Positions 43,365 through 55,519 of a stretch of 64,000 nucleotides of DNA are shown piece by piece. The notes under the pieces were generated by a model that ran no database searches, was not told the origin of the DNA, and worked only from the letters and a program-made list of their open reading frames with translations. Within the stretch, counting starts at the first letter, position 1; every line of letters starts with the position of its first letter. The DNA lies in NCBI GenBank assembly GCA_021229015.1, contig CM037789.1, positions 26,089,377 to 26,153,376 of the forward strand, in the 5' to 3' direction. The stretch is from Solen grandis. Its lineage: Eukaryota > Mollusca > Bivalvia > Adapedonta > Solenidae. The position numbers were made by a program, and so were the translations under genes.

Positions 43365-45990
43365 CCAGGTCCACCATTGATCACATGATATCCCAGTGTA
43401 AGTATTGGTTAATCTTAATATAATAAATCTTTAATGTAAGTATGAAGGAGAAAAAATAAAAATATTATTGTGTCACTTACTATGTCACATAGGGATCACT
43501 TCTCTGTCGTCTATCTGTCTGTCTGTTTGTCTGTCTGTCTGTCAATCTTTGTCTCACTTTTTCAGGTTGCACTTCAGTAGGTGACATATATGTTCCAAGG
43601 AAACTTGTTAATGGGTATTTAAATTGATCCATCATAAGAATGGAAGAACTTAATGTGGCAAAACATTATTAGTTCCCTGATTAATCAAAATAATAATTCT
43701 CACAATGAAGATGGACTCATTCCTTATTTCTTGAATTCCATTTAACTGCAAGTTTTGTGTGCAAAATTCCGGGTGCTGGATTTGAGTGAGCGAGTTACCT
43801 GGCCCATCTAACCTGTAAACCATGTCTGCCTCAAGAGTTTGCTGGCTCCTGCTCAGTTTTAATTTAAACTGCCTGATGCCAGTCTATCAGAGAGGGAGAT
43901 GGATCTGAAGCTGGGGGTTTGCTGGACCGGCAGTCTGTGTGAGATGGGGATGTGGAGATAGAGGGCTGGTGTGCTATCTCAGCAACTTCTGGTGGGATGC
44001 AGGTACACACAACTGATGTGAGAGTCTTTGGTCAAACTTGCAGTAAAAGGATATTTCATTGGCTGGCATTTTTGTTACATAATCTCTGATTGGTTGACAT
44101 TCTCTGAGATATCATCAAAGGGCTGTTTCACAATATTTGTAGTTTTTCAAGTGGATTTTAAATTGTGTTTGAGGAGGGGAGCTGTTATTAAGATAATTTG
44201 AAGTGATATATGCAGGTAGATTTGGGATTTACTTAGCAGATGTTGGATTTTTGTGGTTGAATGCTGGGACACAGTTGACTGGCTCGTTAAATTTTCTGGA
44301 TGTGCAGTGGTGTTTGGATACCATAGTAATTGAAGCTGACTGTACCAAAAGTCTGTCTTGTCACTTCTGCCCAGGTGAGACACAACTTGGAGTCAGACAA
44401 CCAGGAGGAAGCTCATCTCTCATTTCCATGGAAACCATGCTCCTGCATTTATTCATCTTTGATGGAACACATTTCTGCTATTGATTGGAATACCTTCCAT
44501 TATTTTATTTAAATATTCTGTTTCATTTTATTTCAATAGCAAGGCAAAGGTTTTAATCAACAACATCAATCAAGGTTTTAATAATGCCTAAGTGCTTAAT
44601 ACTCAGCCATTATCAAACCAAGTTCTTATGTCCCTGGATAGTTCACGTAGGAGTTAACTAACAAGTTAATAATGAAGCAGTAGTGGTGTTTATATCCTCA
44701 AAATCAGGTTAAAATCAATATCTGTGATATGTTGATTTGTTCTGAATTGAGGCACATGATGGATATGTGATTTGTGTAGACTGTCGGGATGTTTTGAATG
44801 CTATCAGAATACTGATTTATGTACGATTTTCGAAGCATTATACTGATGTAAATGAGTATCACATGAAATGCACACATGCAGTTTTCAAGTTTGGGCTTGA
44901 ACATTTTTATGGCATACTGCGGTGAAATTTCTGGCCGGGTTTGTAACTCACCTGTGCAAAATGTGCACTAGTAGTACTTGCAACTGTGCTGAACCTCATC
45001 CAGTTGTCAGCCACTGAAATACACACTCCCTCTTACTGTAGGAGATAAAGATGTATATTTCACTGAAGAATATGTAGGCTGGTGCACTCTTGCCTCAATA
45101 ATTAAACTTATCAATGCAGAAACTATGTGACTTAAAAAATTGGTACAGAGCCAAATTATTCAGGTAACAATATCTAACTTTCAGTAATAACTATATGTTT
45201 TAAATTTTAATGGTTTATGGTGGTTTGGCATGCGGTTTGGAAAAAATGTGTTAGTGTTATTTATGCTGAGGCAAATATTGTCTCATGTGTGTCAGCATAT
45301 CTTAAGAATCTTAGTGGTATGTATGTGCCATAATTTGTCGCAAATTCAATTTTAGTGAGAAAATATATTTCCTGCAAAAACAAAAAAGATATTTATATCT
45401 TTACCAGATTGAAAATTAATAGAAAATTTAAGTACTTGAAAACCAGGACTGGAGAATGAGATGTTGGATAGAGGGCATTATACAAGAAGACATTGTATAG
45501 ACAGAACCAGGATAATTAGGGCCTGGGCAGGTGGTCACAGGCGGGGTTGTGTGTAAATCCGACAAACTGGCCTTTTTTATTGGCTGAACTTGATAGCACT
45601 TTCTGATAACAGAGGGCAAAACTATTTGAAGATATTAGATAGACATGCAGTAAAGTTCTACCTCTGTATTAAGCACCTCAAATATCATTTCATGTTTTGA
45701 GTTAGTATTTTTTTTCTTCATGGCATTGCATCTAGCCCAGGGTATTTATATGTTCACCTATAATGCACATATTTTTGAAATAGCAAAACAGGCTGACAAA
45801 TATTGGTTTACAGTATTTATTATGACAAATTTGTTAAGGGGCCTAGTCATTGTAATCAACTTGAGTTCAGTCATAGCCTTTACAGGTTTTCTAAATCCTC
45901 TTGATTTTCTCGATCACAATATCAGTTTTCATTTCAAGATCTGCTTCCAACATTTAGATTATATTGAAGACTAGTTTTTTTAATAACTTG
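43365..45990. other. Unique DNA with a TCTG microsatellite
   Basis: TCTG-type microsatellite at about 43510-43541. A GC-richer patch lies at 43790-44010. Open frames around 44203-44512 show no coding signature. Confidence 0.4.
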
Positions 45991-48910
45991 AACAAGAAGA
46001 TTTTCTTGATATTTGTTCAAATAAATAGAATGGTCTTAAATTACTTGAAAATGTAATGAAACCTTGCAGTTTTCAGCAGTGAATCTTGCTTCCTCCTTCT
46101 CAACTAACTTTGTTAATTCTGTAACAAGTATGTGAAGAATTCAGGCTCCAGGATTGAAGCTGAAGAGAGGCTTTGTGTGAGCTCATGGTTCAATATCAGA
46201 AGTGGTTACCTGGTCTTCCCAGGGTGGGGTAGAACCAGGCATCTTAAGGTGGTCCTACCTTACTTTGATGGTGGGATTATGTTCAAATTGTTCATGTACA
46301 TTCAGTGGATGGTGTGTGCTGAAACCATACCTGATCAGAAGTGCTCCTCAGCAGGTTCAAGCCTTTGATCCGTGGTACTTTATTTGCTTCCTCTAAAGAT
46401 CTGACACAGTAACATTGTTGTTGCCAACAAAGGCCATGGGTGTGTCCCTGACCTCCATAGAGTTACCTGCCCCTTCAAGTTGCTGCAACATCATTGGACC
46501 TTGCCTGTTGTTGATTTGGATGAAGAACAGCTGCAAAATGTCACATTTTGACTGTTTCAATAAGAAAAAAGAGGTCAAGAAAATGGATGGTAATGCGCTT
46601 CATAAACAGGATTTTTTCCTGGTATAGAAAGCTGTTTGTTTCAGTGATGCTCTGCATGTTTATCTGTGTTTGTGAGACACAACATAGCATCTCTCTGGCT
46701 CCATGTGGTGAGGCAACACAGACTAGTCTGTGTTCCTAGTTTGGGTCTGTGTTTGTGTTGGCATCTTGCTCCTTGTTATGGTTCCGAGATATGGGGTTTT
46801 AGGATTGACCTCGGTTATCACCTTGCATCCTGGTGCTGTAGAACATACGGCTCAATTGTTTGTTTCAAATTAAAAGCATATTGTCCAAATAATGTTTTGG
46901 GTGCCAGAAAACATTGAAGTATGTTTAAAAATGAACTGGGCTGAGTAAATTTCTTCCCATTAATCAGTATACAAAATGCAGTCAGTATAAGACTCAAATG
47001 TCAAGTACTTGCTGTCCAGGATAGGGTGGGGTGTGGGCGTGTTGATAGACCCACTGAGCGATTGTTTAGTTGGGTGGAGCACATATACTGTGTCAGAACC
47101 AGGACAGCTGTGGGCCACTGCTACATTGTTAGGGCAGGAACATCCATCTTGCAGCAGTGAAGGATTGTATGTAATTTCACTGGCACCGTCAGTTCAGGCC
47201 AGCTGGAGTTTCCAAATTGACAGAAGATGGTAGAGCACTCAGTGATGATGAATAATTATGTTTCTTTTGTAGGAGTTTCAGGCCCATTAACATTGATTCA
47301 GTCACTTGGAGATCATTAGGCAATGATGAATTAAATTAGTTAACTAGTAAATATATAACTTGTGTTGGAAAATTTAGATTCTTAGCTCAATTTGGGCATT
47401 CTGTAGTCTAGATTTCAAGATTATTTCTGTATTAGTTGTAGGCAGAAAGGTGAGATATAGCAAAAGATGTGAGATTTGATAGAAAACCATAAGTAAGATC
47501 TATACTGGAATGTTTGGTTTTCAATAAATGGTTTGATATGAATTGCTTCACTATAAAAACACTTGTATAGAGGATATCAAAAGAAAGTTGTCAAACCTTT
47601 GAATACGAAAAGATTTGTTCAAGCATATAAACTGTCAAATGGATCACAGCCTGATCCATCTAAATATGTTTACCGAGGTTTTGTAATGAGATATGTACTT
47701 TGTCCAGTGTGATCCATGTAGGATGATATGATGGACAGCGTTCAGGGTAACTGTATCGGAACATAATCGGGACACAAGGGAGGTTAGAGGTGTTCCATAA
47801 ACACAAGGCTGTAACTCTAGATCCTGTCCTGCTTTCTTTTATGGTCAGTTTACCTCATGACACTTTCATTGCTTAATTAAGGAAATGTCTCAATTTCACA
47901 GGAATTTGTAAATCTGAATCAGTACATGACCTGATATATATTGTAATGACCAGTCTTTGGTTTTGGTATACTATCGTATTTTGTTAGAACAAAGTAGCTT
48001 TTGCTAAAGTTTAAATTTAAGACATGTCAGTATAGGATGACAAGGTCTATATGAAAAAAAATCAGAGTATGTGTTCTTCTAGGGTCTTGTCTACTACTGT
48101 GTGGATTGAATGAAACAGATGTTGATTATGATGTTTATGATGATGATGATTCTGTTTTTCATTTTTGGGGTGATAAATAAACCTATACCTTTATTTACCT
48201 GCAGTAATGTTGATGTTTGTTAATGGACAAATGTCATGGAAGGCTGGGTATAGAAACATGCTTCATTTTGTGATTGTCCACCATGTTGTATGGTGCCGGT
48301 TAAAGTGACAATTTGAGGTGTCAGCCTAGCAACACCTTTCCTCCACCAGGTACAGTTTAATGTTATATCTCCCCCATTAATATCATGTTCACATTATGGT
48401 CTGATTTTACGATTTTATGTTCCCTTTCACCTGGATGGCTTATAACACTTGTCAACACTGACCCTGTGTTGTCGTGGCAACAATCTCTGTGTTTAGGATG
48501 TTCACAGGACATGGATACAGTTTAGACATTTGATGGGAAGAATTGATTTCACTTTCTTCTCATTAGGAAGTGAGGGGCAGGTTGCTTTAAAGATTTTTAG
48601 ATTTGTTTTTAGTTGTGAAATTGAGAATTTCATGAGGAATCTGATAGTGTGCATTTTCTGCATTTTCACAGTGAATGATACGTTAACATCAGGAAGTGTT
48701 CAAACAACTCTTCTACTTCAGTGGAGAAATAGCAGAGGTGTTGTGTGGTCTTTTTATCCAGTGTGCAGTGTTTTTTCTTATGTGGAAATATGATTATTTA
48801 AGAATTTGATGAAATTTATATTTTGGAGACAAACTGTTCTTTACAGGATGGTGGTGGTGGTTGTTGATTTTTGGTTTACTGTGGCTGCCATATTGTGACA
48901 CCTTAATAAT
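45991..48910. other. Unique DNA; no supported gene
   Basis: GC-richer patches lie at 46130-46530 and 47010-47230, with several open frames below 85 codons and no convincing splice pair. A short GAT repeat lies near 48138-48152. X-box-like GTTGTCGTGGCAAC lies at 48468-48481. Confidence 0.4.
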
Positions 48911-48924
48911 AGGAAGCCACTGAG

Positions 48925-49075
48925 TGTACAGAGATGGATAGTAGAAATACAGACCTACCTGGGAGGCTTCCTCACATGAAAAATCCCAGTGACCCTGCCG
49001 GGATTCAGACCCACAGGGGTGAGGGGCCGAGTGATGTCAATTTCTTTACCCTCTCTGACATTGAGGCTCCTCCGT
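48925..49075 (-). mobile_element. SINE S3, minus strand
   Basis: On the minus strand it reads TCACTCGGCCCCTCACCCCT, then the B box GTGGGTCTGAATCCCGGCAG, then GGTCACTGGGATTTTTCATG and TGAGGAAGCCTCCCAGG. This matches the S3 copy at 54217 base for base over long stretches. A plus-strand open frame at 48934-49119 runs through it and is therefore an artefact. Confidence 0.7.
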
Positions 49076-49079
49076 ATTG

Positions 49080-51480
49080 TGATCAGATCTGTGTTGGATT
49101 ATGGGATATTACTGAGTGATCATGGCAGAGAAATCCCTGATTTTTTTCTCTAGTTTCCCATCTTTGGCATCACATTAGATAAAATCAAACAGTATTACCT
49201 ATGAGTCTCCTTTGCAGGATTGAAAAATCTCAGTGATTTATAAAAGTATAAAGAATATTCTGTATAATGGATCAAATCAGTTTTTGGTAGGTTAAAATAG
49301 ATGAAAAGTCTTTTACCTGACTTATCTTTTTTGACCAGACAAAGTCAGAGTAGTGTTAAATGGAGTTGTCTCTTTTAGTTCTAGTGTTGACATTAACTGT
49401 GGCAGACATATCCCAATTGAAAGTGTCTCATTCAATAAAAAAAAAAATATTGAAGCTGTAAAGCAGAGGTAAGCGATGTAATTTTAGTACTCATAAATAT
49501 TCTCCGTCATGGCTGGTTTACGATCTCCTTCAATTTATTTTACGTCTTTTCATTTGTATACTGTAACAAAATATTAGCCGTAATTTATCATACATCTGGA
49601 GAATTTTTTCCTCCTTTTTGTCAACAGCTATTACAAAAAAAAAGAGAAATTTATGTCAAGCTTGAAAGGTAAAGATAGGAAAATTGATACCATTTTGTAT
49701 AAATTGGTATGAGAATAGGTGGCCCAGATTGTGTTGAGATTGTATCACACATGGGCTGTCATCATACTAGAAAGTGGGCGGATGTCCTATCACCTGGCAG
49801 TAAACACATTCTGTTAGAGGATGCAATAAGCAATCTTTGTTTATTCTAATTCTACATCCATCAATTAGTGGAAATTTATTTTAAAAAAAAACTTGCAGAG
49901 GCCACTGTGTGGTCAGTCAGTCCCTGAGATTGAGAGAAAGCTCGTATCTCGATTGCTTGCATTAACCAGATATTGTGAACCTGAGCCTCATTTTCACAGA
50001 AAACATGTTTCCAATATAAGGTGATTGTATTTGTGTGACATATTATTGAAATTTTTAGTTTTTCACTTAATAGTTTAATATTCTTTAACAATGTTTGAAT
50101 TCTTTGCTGCCTTACACATGTACTAGGGACCCTTGTAAGATAAAGACTTCATTGCCAGTGTTTATGGATATGTAAGCAGGTGGTCTGCTGCTTTTAATAC
50201 TTAATTATCAGAGGTAGCTTTGGCTGCTTGGTGTGGAATGATACATCAAAGGCCAAGGTCAAATGTCATTGCTGTATGGCAGATTTTCAAATACCATGCT
50301 CCGTCCCCATATTGCATAGCAACTGTGTTTGTAATGTATGCCAGTCCACTATGCCTGCAGGACCTCAGGTCAATGTTCTAATAGGGCTTAGGCCACTGAT
50401 ATTGTATAGTTAGGTAAAAGTTCACACAGAATCAATAAGTATGATCTTACTTGGTTTTTTTTTTGCTTCTGACCATTGTTAGGAAGTGAAATAGAGAAAT
50501 AATATTCCTTTCTTTCATCTAAATTAAAGAAATGAAATCAATTTCAAAAATTAGCTTTAATTTAGTAAACCAGACATTGTTAAAGCCTTTCAAGCACTTC
50601 AGTGTCACATTTCAAAAAGTTTTTACACCCTCTTCACTGAAAATAACAATTGTTATTACCACTTAGTAAAGCATAGTATTCATTCCTCTGCTTCCCCACA
50701 ACCTGTGGGTTACTAAATTTTCTTCTAAAAAACCAAAACATTTAAAAAGTAGTGGCCCCAAAGTGGGATATGGGTTATCAGTATCCTTCATCTTGTTAAA
50801 CCCCCAGCTGGACATCAGGGAAAAATGTCCGCCACTGGTCATAAGTTTGATTGGTCACTACAGGGGCACCCATTGGTGGTCAGTTAAATAGGTAAATCTG
50901 GCCACTGGGGCATTTTTGTGGGTTTAAGTAAAGTGCTAGACCAATTTGATAGGGCCTTTTGAAGAGACTTGGTTATTGTCAGTTAGGATGAGTACAATAA
51001 ATACAGGTAGACATAAATATCTCCTGTTTTTTTTTTCTGGAAGCCCTGACTGAATTAAAACCCTTCACATTATTTTATAAATGTCTTGGGTTATATTATA
51101 ATGTGATACTTGAGTGTTATTATCTCATGCTAGTTTTGAAAAGGCATGATATATTATGTTTTTTTTTAACCATTTATCATATAATAAATCAGAGTTATCT
51201 ACAGGTTAAGTAGGATTATACCTGGATATAAAAATCAATTTGATACGAGTAAAGCCTTACTATTTTGGATGTTTGTTGTCATCATTATAATGATTTCAAT
51301 TTTAAGAAATATTTTTGTCGAAAACATTTTTATCAGAAATGAAAACCTGGCAGTGAAATAACTGATGAATAAATTAGCTGGTTATGAATTATACTGTGAT
51401 ATCTTTGACTTAATGACTATGCATTTATAGATATTTAAATGGTAGGATATATGTAAAGGCCAAGGCAATATAAGCTTATG
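49080..51480. other. AT-rich DNA, nothing recognised
   Basis: Several homopolymer runs. No exon, repeat family or RNA gene found. Confidence 0.4.
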
Positions 51481-51483
51481 TAA

Positions 51484-51655
51484 TAGGTGAGGCACTGTTG
51501 TCCTGTGGTATAGTTACATGATTATTGATCAGAAGGTTATTGGTTTGTACCTCTTACCAGGCTGAAAACACTGGGCTAACCCGCTAACCTAAGAGAGGGA
51601 TTGTTTAAGTTTAAAGGCTTGTTATCCAATTAATGTAAAATAAACAAATTTGAAT
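51484..51655 (+). mobile_element. SINE S1, decayed
   Basis: AGGCACTGTTGTCCTGTGGT (A-box region), AGAAGGTTATTGGTTTGTAC (B-box region), and a 3' part AGAGAGGGATTGTTTAAG with ATCCAATTAATGTAAAATAA matching the 3' end of the 3580 copy. The central body is poorly conserved. Confidence 0.5.
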
Positions 51656-51659
51656 AATT

Positions 51660-53870
51660 TATTTCATTATACTGAAGTGAAAAAGCTTGAACTCTTTCAT
51701 CAAATGATAGTACAAGGCATATGATCATGTAGTAATGAAAACTCAGCATCATTGTCATGACAATGTGTGTATTAATTTTTCAAGCCATATTCAATATTCA
51801 AGCAAAGGACTTTAATTATTTTTGACTGAAAGTCTGGCTGTTTTTGTCTGCCACTTTAGAATCAATATATACAATAAAAATTTGTATGTACCTATTCAAT
51901 TTCATTATAGGATTGATTACTTTTGAATGGTGGTTTCCTAGGTAATGTGATGGAAATACAGATGGGTGTTGTATTGAAAACTCATCTTGGTCATTCTTTG
52001 AATCTCAACATGTATGGTATCGCTGGGTGTGTTGGAATATTGGTGAAATAAAATCTGTCCATGCAGCAGGTTTGCTTATGTTGTTTCAGTTGTGTTATGC
52101 AGGTATCAAGTCAGTGTTGCATGTTGGACGTCAGTTTCCCAGTCTGACTAGTAGGTTATCTGATCGTGGGATGAAAATAAAACAGATTGGATTTGTCTGA
52201 TTTGAAATTAGGTTTAGAGTGAATGTTACAATATGGGATTTTGCAATGAAATTATCGTAAATCTGGATTGCGTGATCTGTGTAGAATGGTTTCCAATAAG
52301 TGTTGTTGGTCTTTTTTTGGAAATGAACATCAAGTTAATGGCTGGTGAAGGGTACCAGTAAAGTTCAGAGCCAAGCATGTTAGACTGGAAGCAGTTGACT
52401 TGTGGCAGTCCAGTGCATCGGGACATCTCAGTGCAGCTGCCACCTGGATATCTTCTGCCAGGTTTATCACTCTCATCTTGTCTTGGTGGATATCTTAGAT
52501 CTCCAAAACAAGATGGAACATCCCTTCACTGTTTACCACCCCACAATATCATCACTTGAAGCATGTTAAAATGTCAAATAACCATGGCAATTGATACCAT
52601 GAAGCAGCTTGTAAATACACTTTTGAAGGAGATGAGTCACTAGTAGTGTTGATTGTTACTTATGGTGATCTGTAAGATTTTAATTTTAATCTTTGTCAAG
52701 GATTTGCCTGATTTTTTTTTCACTTGCAGGATGGGTGATTTGTTCTGAATTGTTGAGTATTGGACAGTTGGGCAGGTGGTAAAGGTCATATAGGATCAGA
52801 TCTTGATTAAATCCAGGGTTTCCTTTAAATTTTGGGTTTCTCTGGTAGAGATAATTATGGTCTCAGAGAGGATTTTGGTTACAGAACATGTTTGTTTTGT
52901 TAAGTGTTTATAAAAATCTTTGCATAAATTTCAGATTATAGTTGCTATTAAGGATGACTTGAAGTGAACTTGATATGTTGCAGAATATAAACTTGAATAA
53001 ATATGTACTGCATGGTATCAAACAACAGCCATTTTCTTGAAGGCAGTCTGTTTGCAAAGCAGTCAATCTTGATTATTCTGAGACTGTTATGGAAGAAAAC
53101 TGTGGTTTGTGTGGGCACCTTCAGATTATATCTGGTGATTTGATGACAGGGTACGGATGTCCATTAGTCAGACTAGGAGGTTTTGCAGTTTCTTGAAAAC
53201 AGGAGATTGGGTGGAAACGGTTTTCATCAAGAGGGTGTTTACTAAGTTTTAAGAAAACTAATATTGTTTTGTTTTTTTCCAGGAGGAAAACAGTGTTTTA
53301 ATGTAGTTGTTACAGAAATATATTTTGAAATGTTGAGTTCAGATGTTTTCAGGATTGTTCTATATTGGAGAATGGATGTACATGAGGTGTTTTGGAAAAA
53401 AATAAAATGTTGGTCCTAATTCTCAGGATGGTATAGAAATGATATTGGTATCTTTAGATAAACAGGGTGGATATGATCTTTACCACTGTACAGGCTGCCA
53501 CAGAGAGAGGGTATCTGATGTTAATGTTTATGATAAAAGAATTCCTGAAAATTGGATACTTACCAAACCTAGCAGAAAGCGGCCTTCTTCTTTGCTTGTG
53601 CCAGAAATGGTGTTATAACTGATAAGCTAATTTTATACAGGAAATCAGGTAGTGAGCTTGTCAAAAAAGTCTGGATGTATATATGAAGAAATATCCAAGT
53701 GGAATGGAAGTTATACAAAGAGGATTACACAAACTGAAACAATGGTCTTGCTAACTGTCACAAACGGCATTGATATGCAAAGGATAAACTTATATAATGT
53801 ACAAAGGATAAAACTTAATTGAAATAAAAAGTGAAAGAAAAAAAAAACAATACTGAAGGAATTCCATCAC
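51660..53870. other. AT-rich DNA upstream of exon B
   Basis: A GC-richer patch at 52375-52560 has a 60-codon open frame but no splice pair. Nothing else was recognised. A promoter for exon B may lie in the last few hundred bases, but no TATA box or initiator is clear. Confidence 0.4.
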
Positions 53871-53871
53871 C

Positions 53872-53955
53872 ATGAAAGATTTAGGGAAGTTGTGCGGTGG
53901 ATGTTTTGTACACTCAGAGTCTCCCGACCTGGATAAAGCTCCTTATAATGCCACG
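53872..53955 (+). CDS. Candidate first coding exon B (28 codons), protein unidentified
   Basis: The ATG at 53872 lies in a good initiation context (ATCACCATGA). The frame runs 28 codons to ACG then GTAACT (GT at 53956-53957), in phase 0. An in-frame TGA lies 18 bases upstream and no acceptor-like tract intervenes, so this reads as a first coding exon. Codon use is balanced and coding-like (GTGCGGTGGATG, TCTCCCGACCTGGAT), contrasting with the AT-rich flanks. The peptide begins MKDLGKLCGGCFVHSES and includes CxxC at residues 8-11, an acidic-polar stretch and a C-terminal YNAT. Reading through the donor gives a stop within 21 codons. I recognise no family. The matching phase with exon A suggests two alternative N-termini of one gene. 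Confidence 0.5.
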
Positions 53956-54202
53956 GTAACTGTCAGTGTTTGTCAGTCCGTCTGTTTGTTGTGTATATCT
54001 GTCGCTCCTGTAATCTAAATTATATTATCTGCATGTATACAATACCTTATTATGGTACAGTTTTGGTCCAGTATAAGACTATGGAAATATCTGCATTATA
54101 TTGGAACATATCATAATAGATTTGTAAGCTGTATATTATATCAGAAATTGATCAAAACTGTGTACATGTATATGTCTACCTAACATAATTTTAACAGAGG
54201 GC

Positions 54203-54216
54203 CTAAAAAGTTTGCC
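54203..54216 (+). repeat. Target-site duplication, left copy
   Basis: CTAAAAAGTTTGCC, identical to 54436-54449 on the other side of the S3 SINE. Confidence 0.85.
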
Positions 54217-54435
54217 TTAACACTCACTCAGCCCCTCACCGCGTGGGTTCGAAACCCGACAGGGTCATTCGGATTTTCCTGTGAGAAAGCCTTCCAGCTG
54301 GCTTGCGGTAGGTCGTTGGTTCTACCCAGATGCCTTCTGCATTTGGGGTCTTCCTCCACCTGTAATTAGCTGGACGTCGCTATATGAACTGAAATACTGT
54401 CAAAGCAACGATAAACTCAAATAGTCTAGTCTAGT
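54217..54435 (+). mobile_element. SINE S3 with perfect target-site duplication
   Basis: Starts TTAACACTCACTCAGCCCCT, with the tRNA-type B box GTTCGAAACC (54247-54256 region). Then CAGGGTCATTCGGATTTTCC, CCTTCCAGCTGGCTTGCGGT, GGTTCTACCCAGATGCC. The 3' end is AAATACTGTCAAAGCAACGA followed by a tail of AGTCT units. The flanking 14-bp duplication shows that insertion was by target-primed reverse transcription and is fairly recent. The A-box part is not obvious, so the 5' end may be truncated. It lies about 260 bp after the donor of exon B, in the presumed intron. Confidence 0.85.
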
Positions 54436-54449
54436 CTAAAAAGTTTGCC
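54436..54449 (+). repeat. Target-site duplication, right copy
   Basis: CTAAAAAGTTTGCC, identical to 54203-54216. Confidence 0.85.
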
Positions 54450-54560
54450 AAATTTAAAGGGAGGTAACTATGTCATGCTTTAGACAGTCCATTGATGTCC
54501 AGTGTTTAAAATACTCTTTACCATACCCTTCATGACAGGGTCATATCATGACTATATCTA

Positions 54561-54690
54561 ATTGATGTTCATTGATAAATATTCATGACCCAGTTGATTG
54601 ACATCTCTTTTGATTGACAGCTTGATTAATTTGCCTCCTGGCATTGGCGTTGTATTATTAGATGTCTCGGACATTATGACAGCTCAATTA
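54561..54690. promoter_or_regulatory. Cluster of PBX/HOX/MEIS-like sites
   Basis: Five TGAT-type sites lie within 70 bp: TGATGTTC (54563), TGATAAAT (54573), TGATTGAC (54595), TGATTGACAG (54611) and TGATTAAT (54623). TGATTGACAG is the exact composite site bound by PBX with MEIS/PREP proteins, and TGATTAAT is a PBX-HOX site. Downstream TGACAG (54677) and CAATTAG (about 54685) add MEIS-type and homeodomain sites. The surrounding 54600-54780 sequence is GC-richer than average intron. The reading as an enhancer is inference from motif density; no conservation data were available. Confidence 0.45.
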
Positions 54691-54789
54691 GCGAGACTTG
54701 CACGCATATTTTCTTAGCTCATTTCTCATGCCTGCACGTCCTGTGTTGTGGTTAGACAGGCGTTGGAACACCATGTATACAACATTGTA

Positions 54790-55405
54790 TGCTACTTGTT
54801 ATTACACATAGGTCGGCAAAATCGTTTGATGAAATGATTTGTCACCAGATAATGACACGAAATGGAGTTGACACGGGCAGATTTTTAATTTATTGACGCA
54901 CATTGACCTCCATATCTTATTAATGATAGATATTATGCATATAAGTAGTTATGGGGATCAATTTTTTGGTATTGTGTATTGGTTAATATCATAACACAAC
55001 TAATCTTCAGTGTTTATGGAGCTGTGTCCTTCCTATCATAAAGTAATTTCCAAAAGTTTATGTTGTTTTTTTGACACAAAATTAATACTTGGATAATATC
55101 TTTATACAGACAAAAGGAGTGTGTCAGATAGCTACTGTGAAGTCATTAATTATTACAGGACAAAATTTCATCAAGTTTATGGAGAAATTTATCCAGGAAT
55201 ATTTAACTCCACAAAAATTGTTCATTTCAAAGACCAAGTCTAGGGCTCAGCATAAAGGGTCTCATTTTTTTCTTTAATACATATAAGTTATGATCCTTTT
55301 GCAATGAGCCCATGAAATGCATTTTACATCATGAATCAATGAATAAATGCACCCATAAAATTCCATTAAGTGCATAACCATGCAAAACTAATGATTTTTC
55401 AATAT
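54790..55405. other. AT-rich intronic-type DNA
   Basis: Nothing recognised. Confidence 0.4.
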
Positions 55406-55410
55406 TTGTT

Positions 55411-55514
55411 AGGGCTGCGTAGAAGTGCTAATGCACAGGGCTGCGTAAAAGTGCTGATGCACAGGGCTGTGTAGAATTGCTAATGCTCAGGGCTGCATAG
55501 AAGTACTAATGCAC
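55411..55514 (+). repeat. 26-bp tandem repeat, 4 units
   Basis: Four units of AGGGCTGCGTAGAAGTGCTA plus ATGCAC, each with one to three substitutions and no length changes (4 x 26 = 104). Confidence 0.9.
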
Positions 55515-55519
55515 TGGTC

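Noticed and set aside
44203..44512. 93-codon frame as an exon
   Set aside because: No good acceptor and donor pair, alternative frame equally open, codons not biased.
46130..47233. Several frames of 60-84 codons in GC-richer patches
   Set aside because: Frames overlap one another and lack splice sites; the raised GC alone is not enough.
48934..49119. 61-codon plus-strand frame that looked GC-rich and coding-like
   Set aside because: It lies inside a minus-strand SINE S3 copy matching 54217-54435, including the tRNA-type B box.
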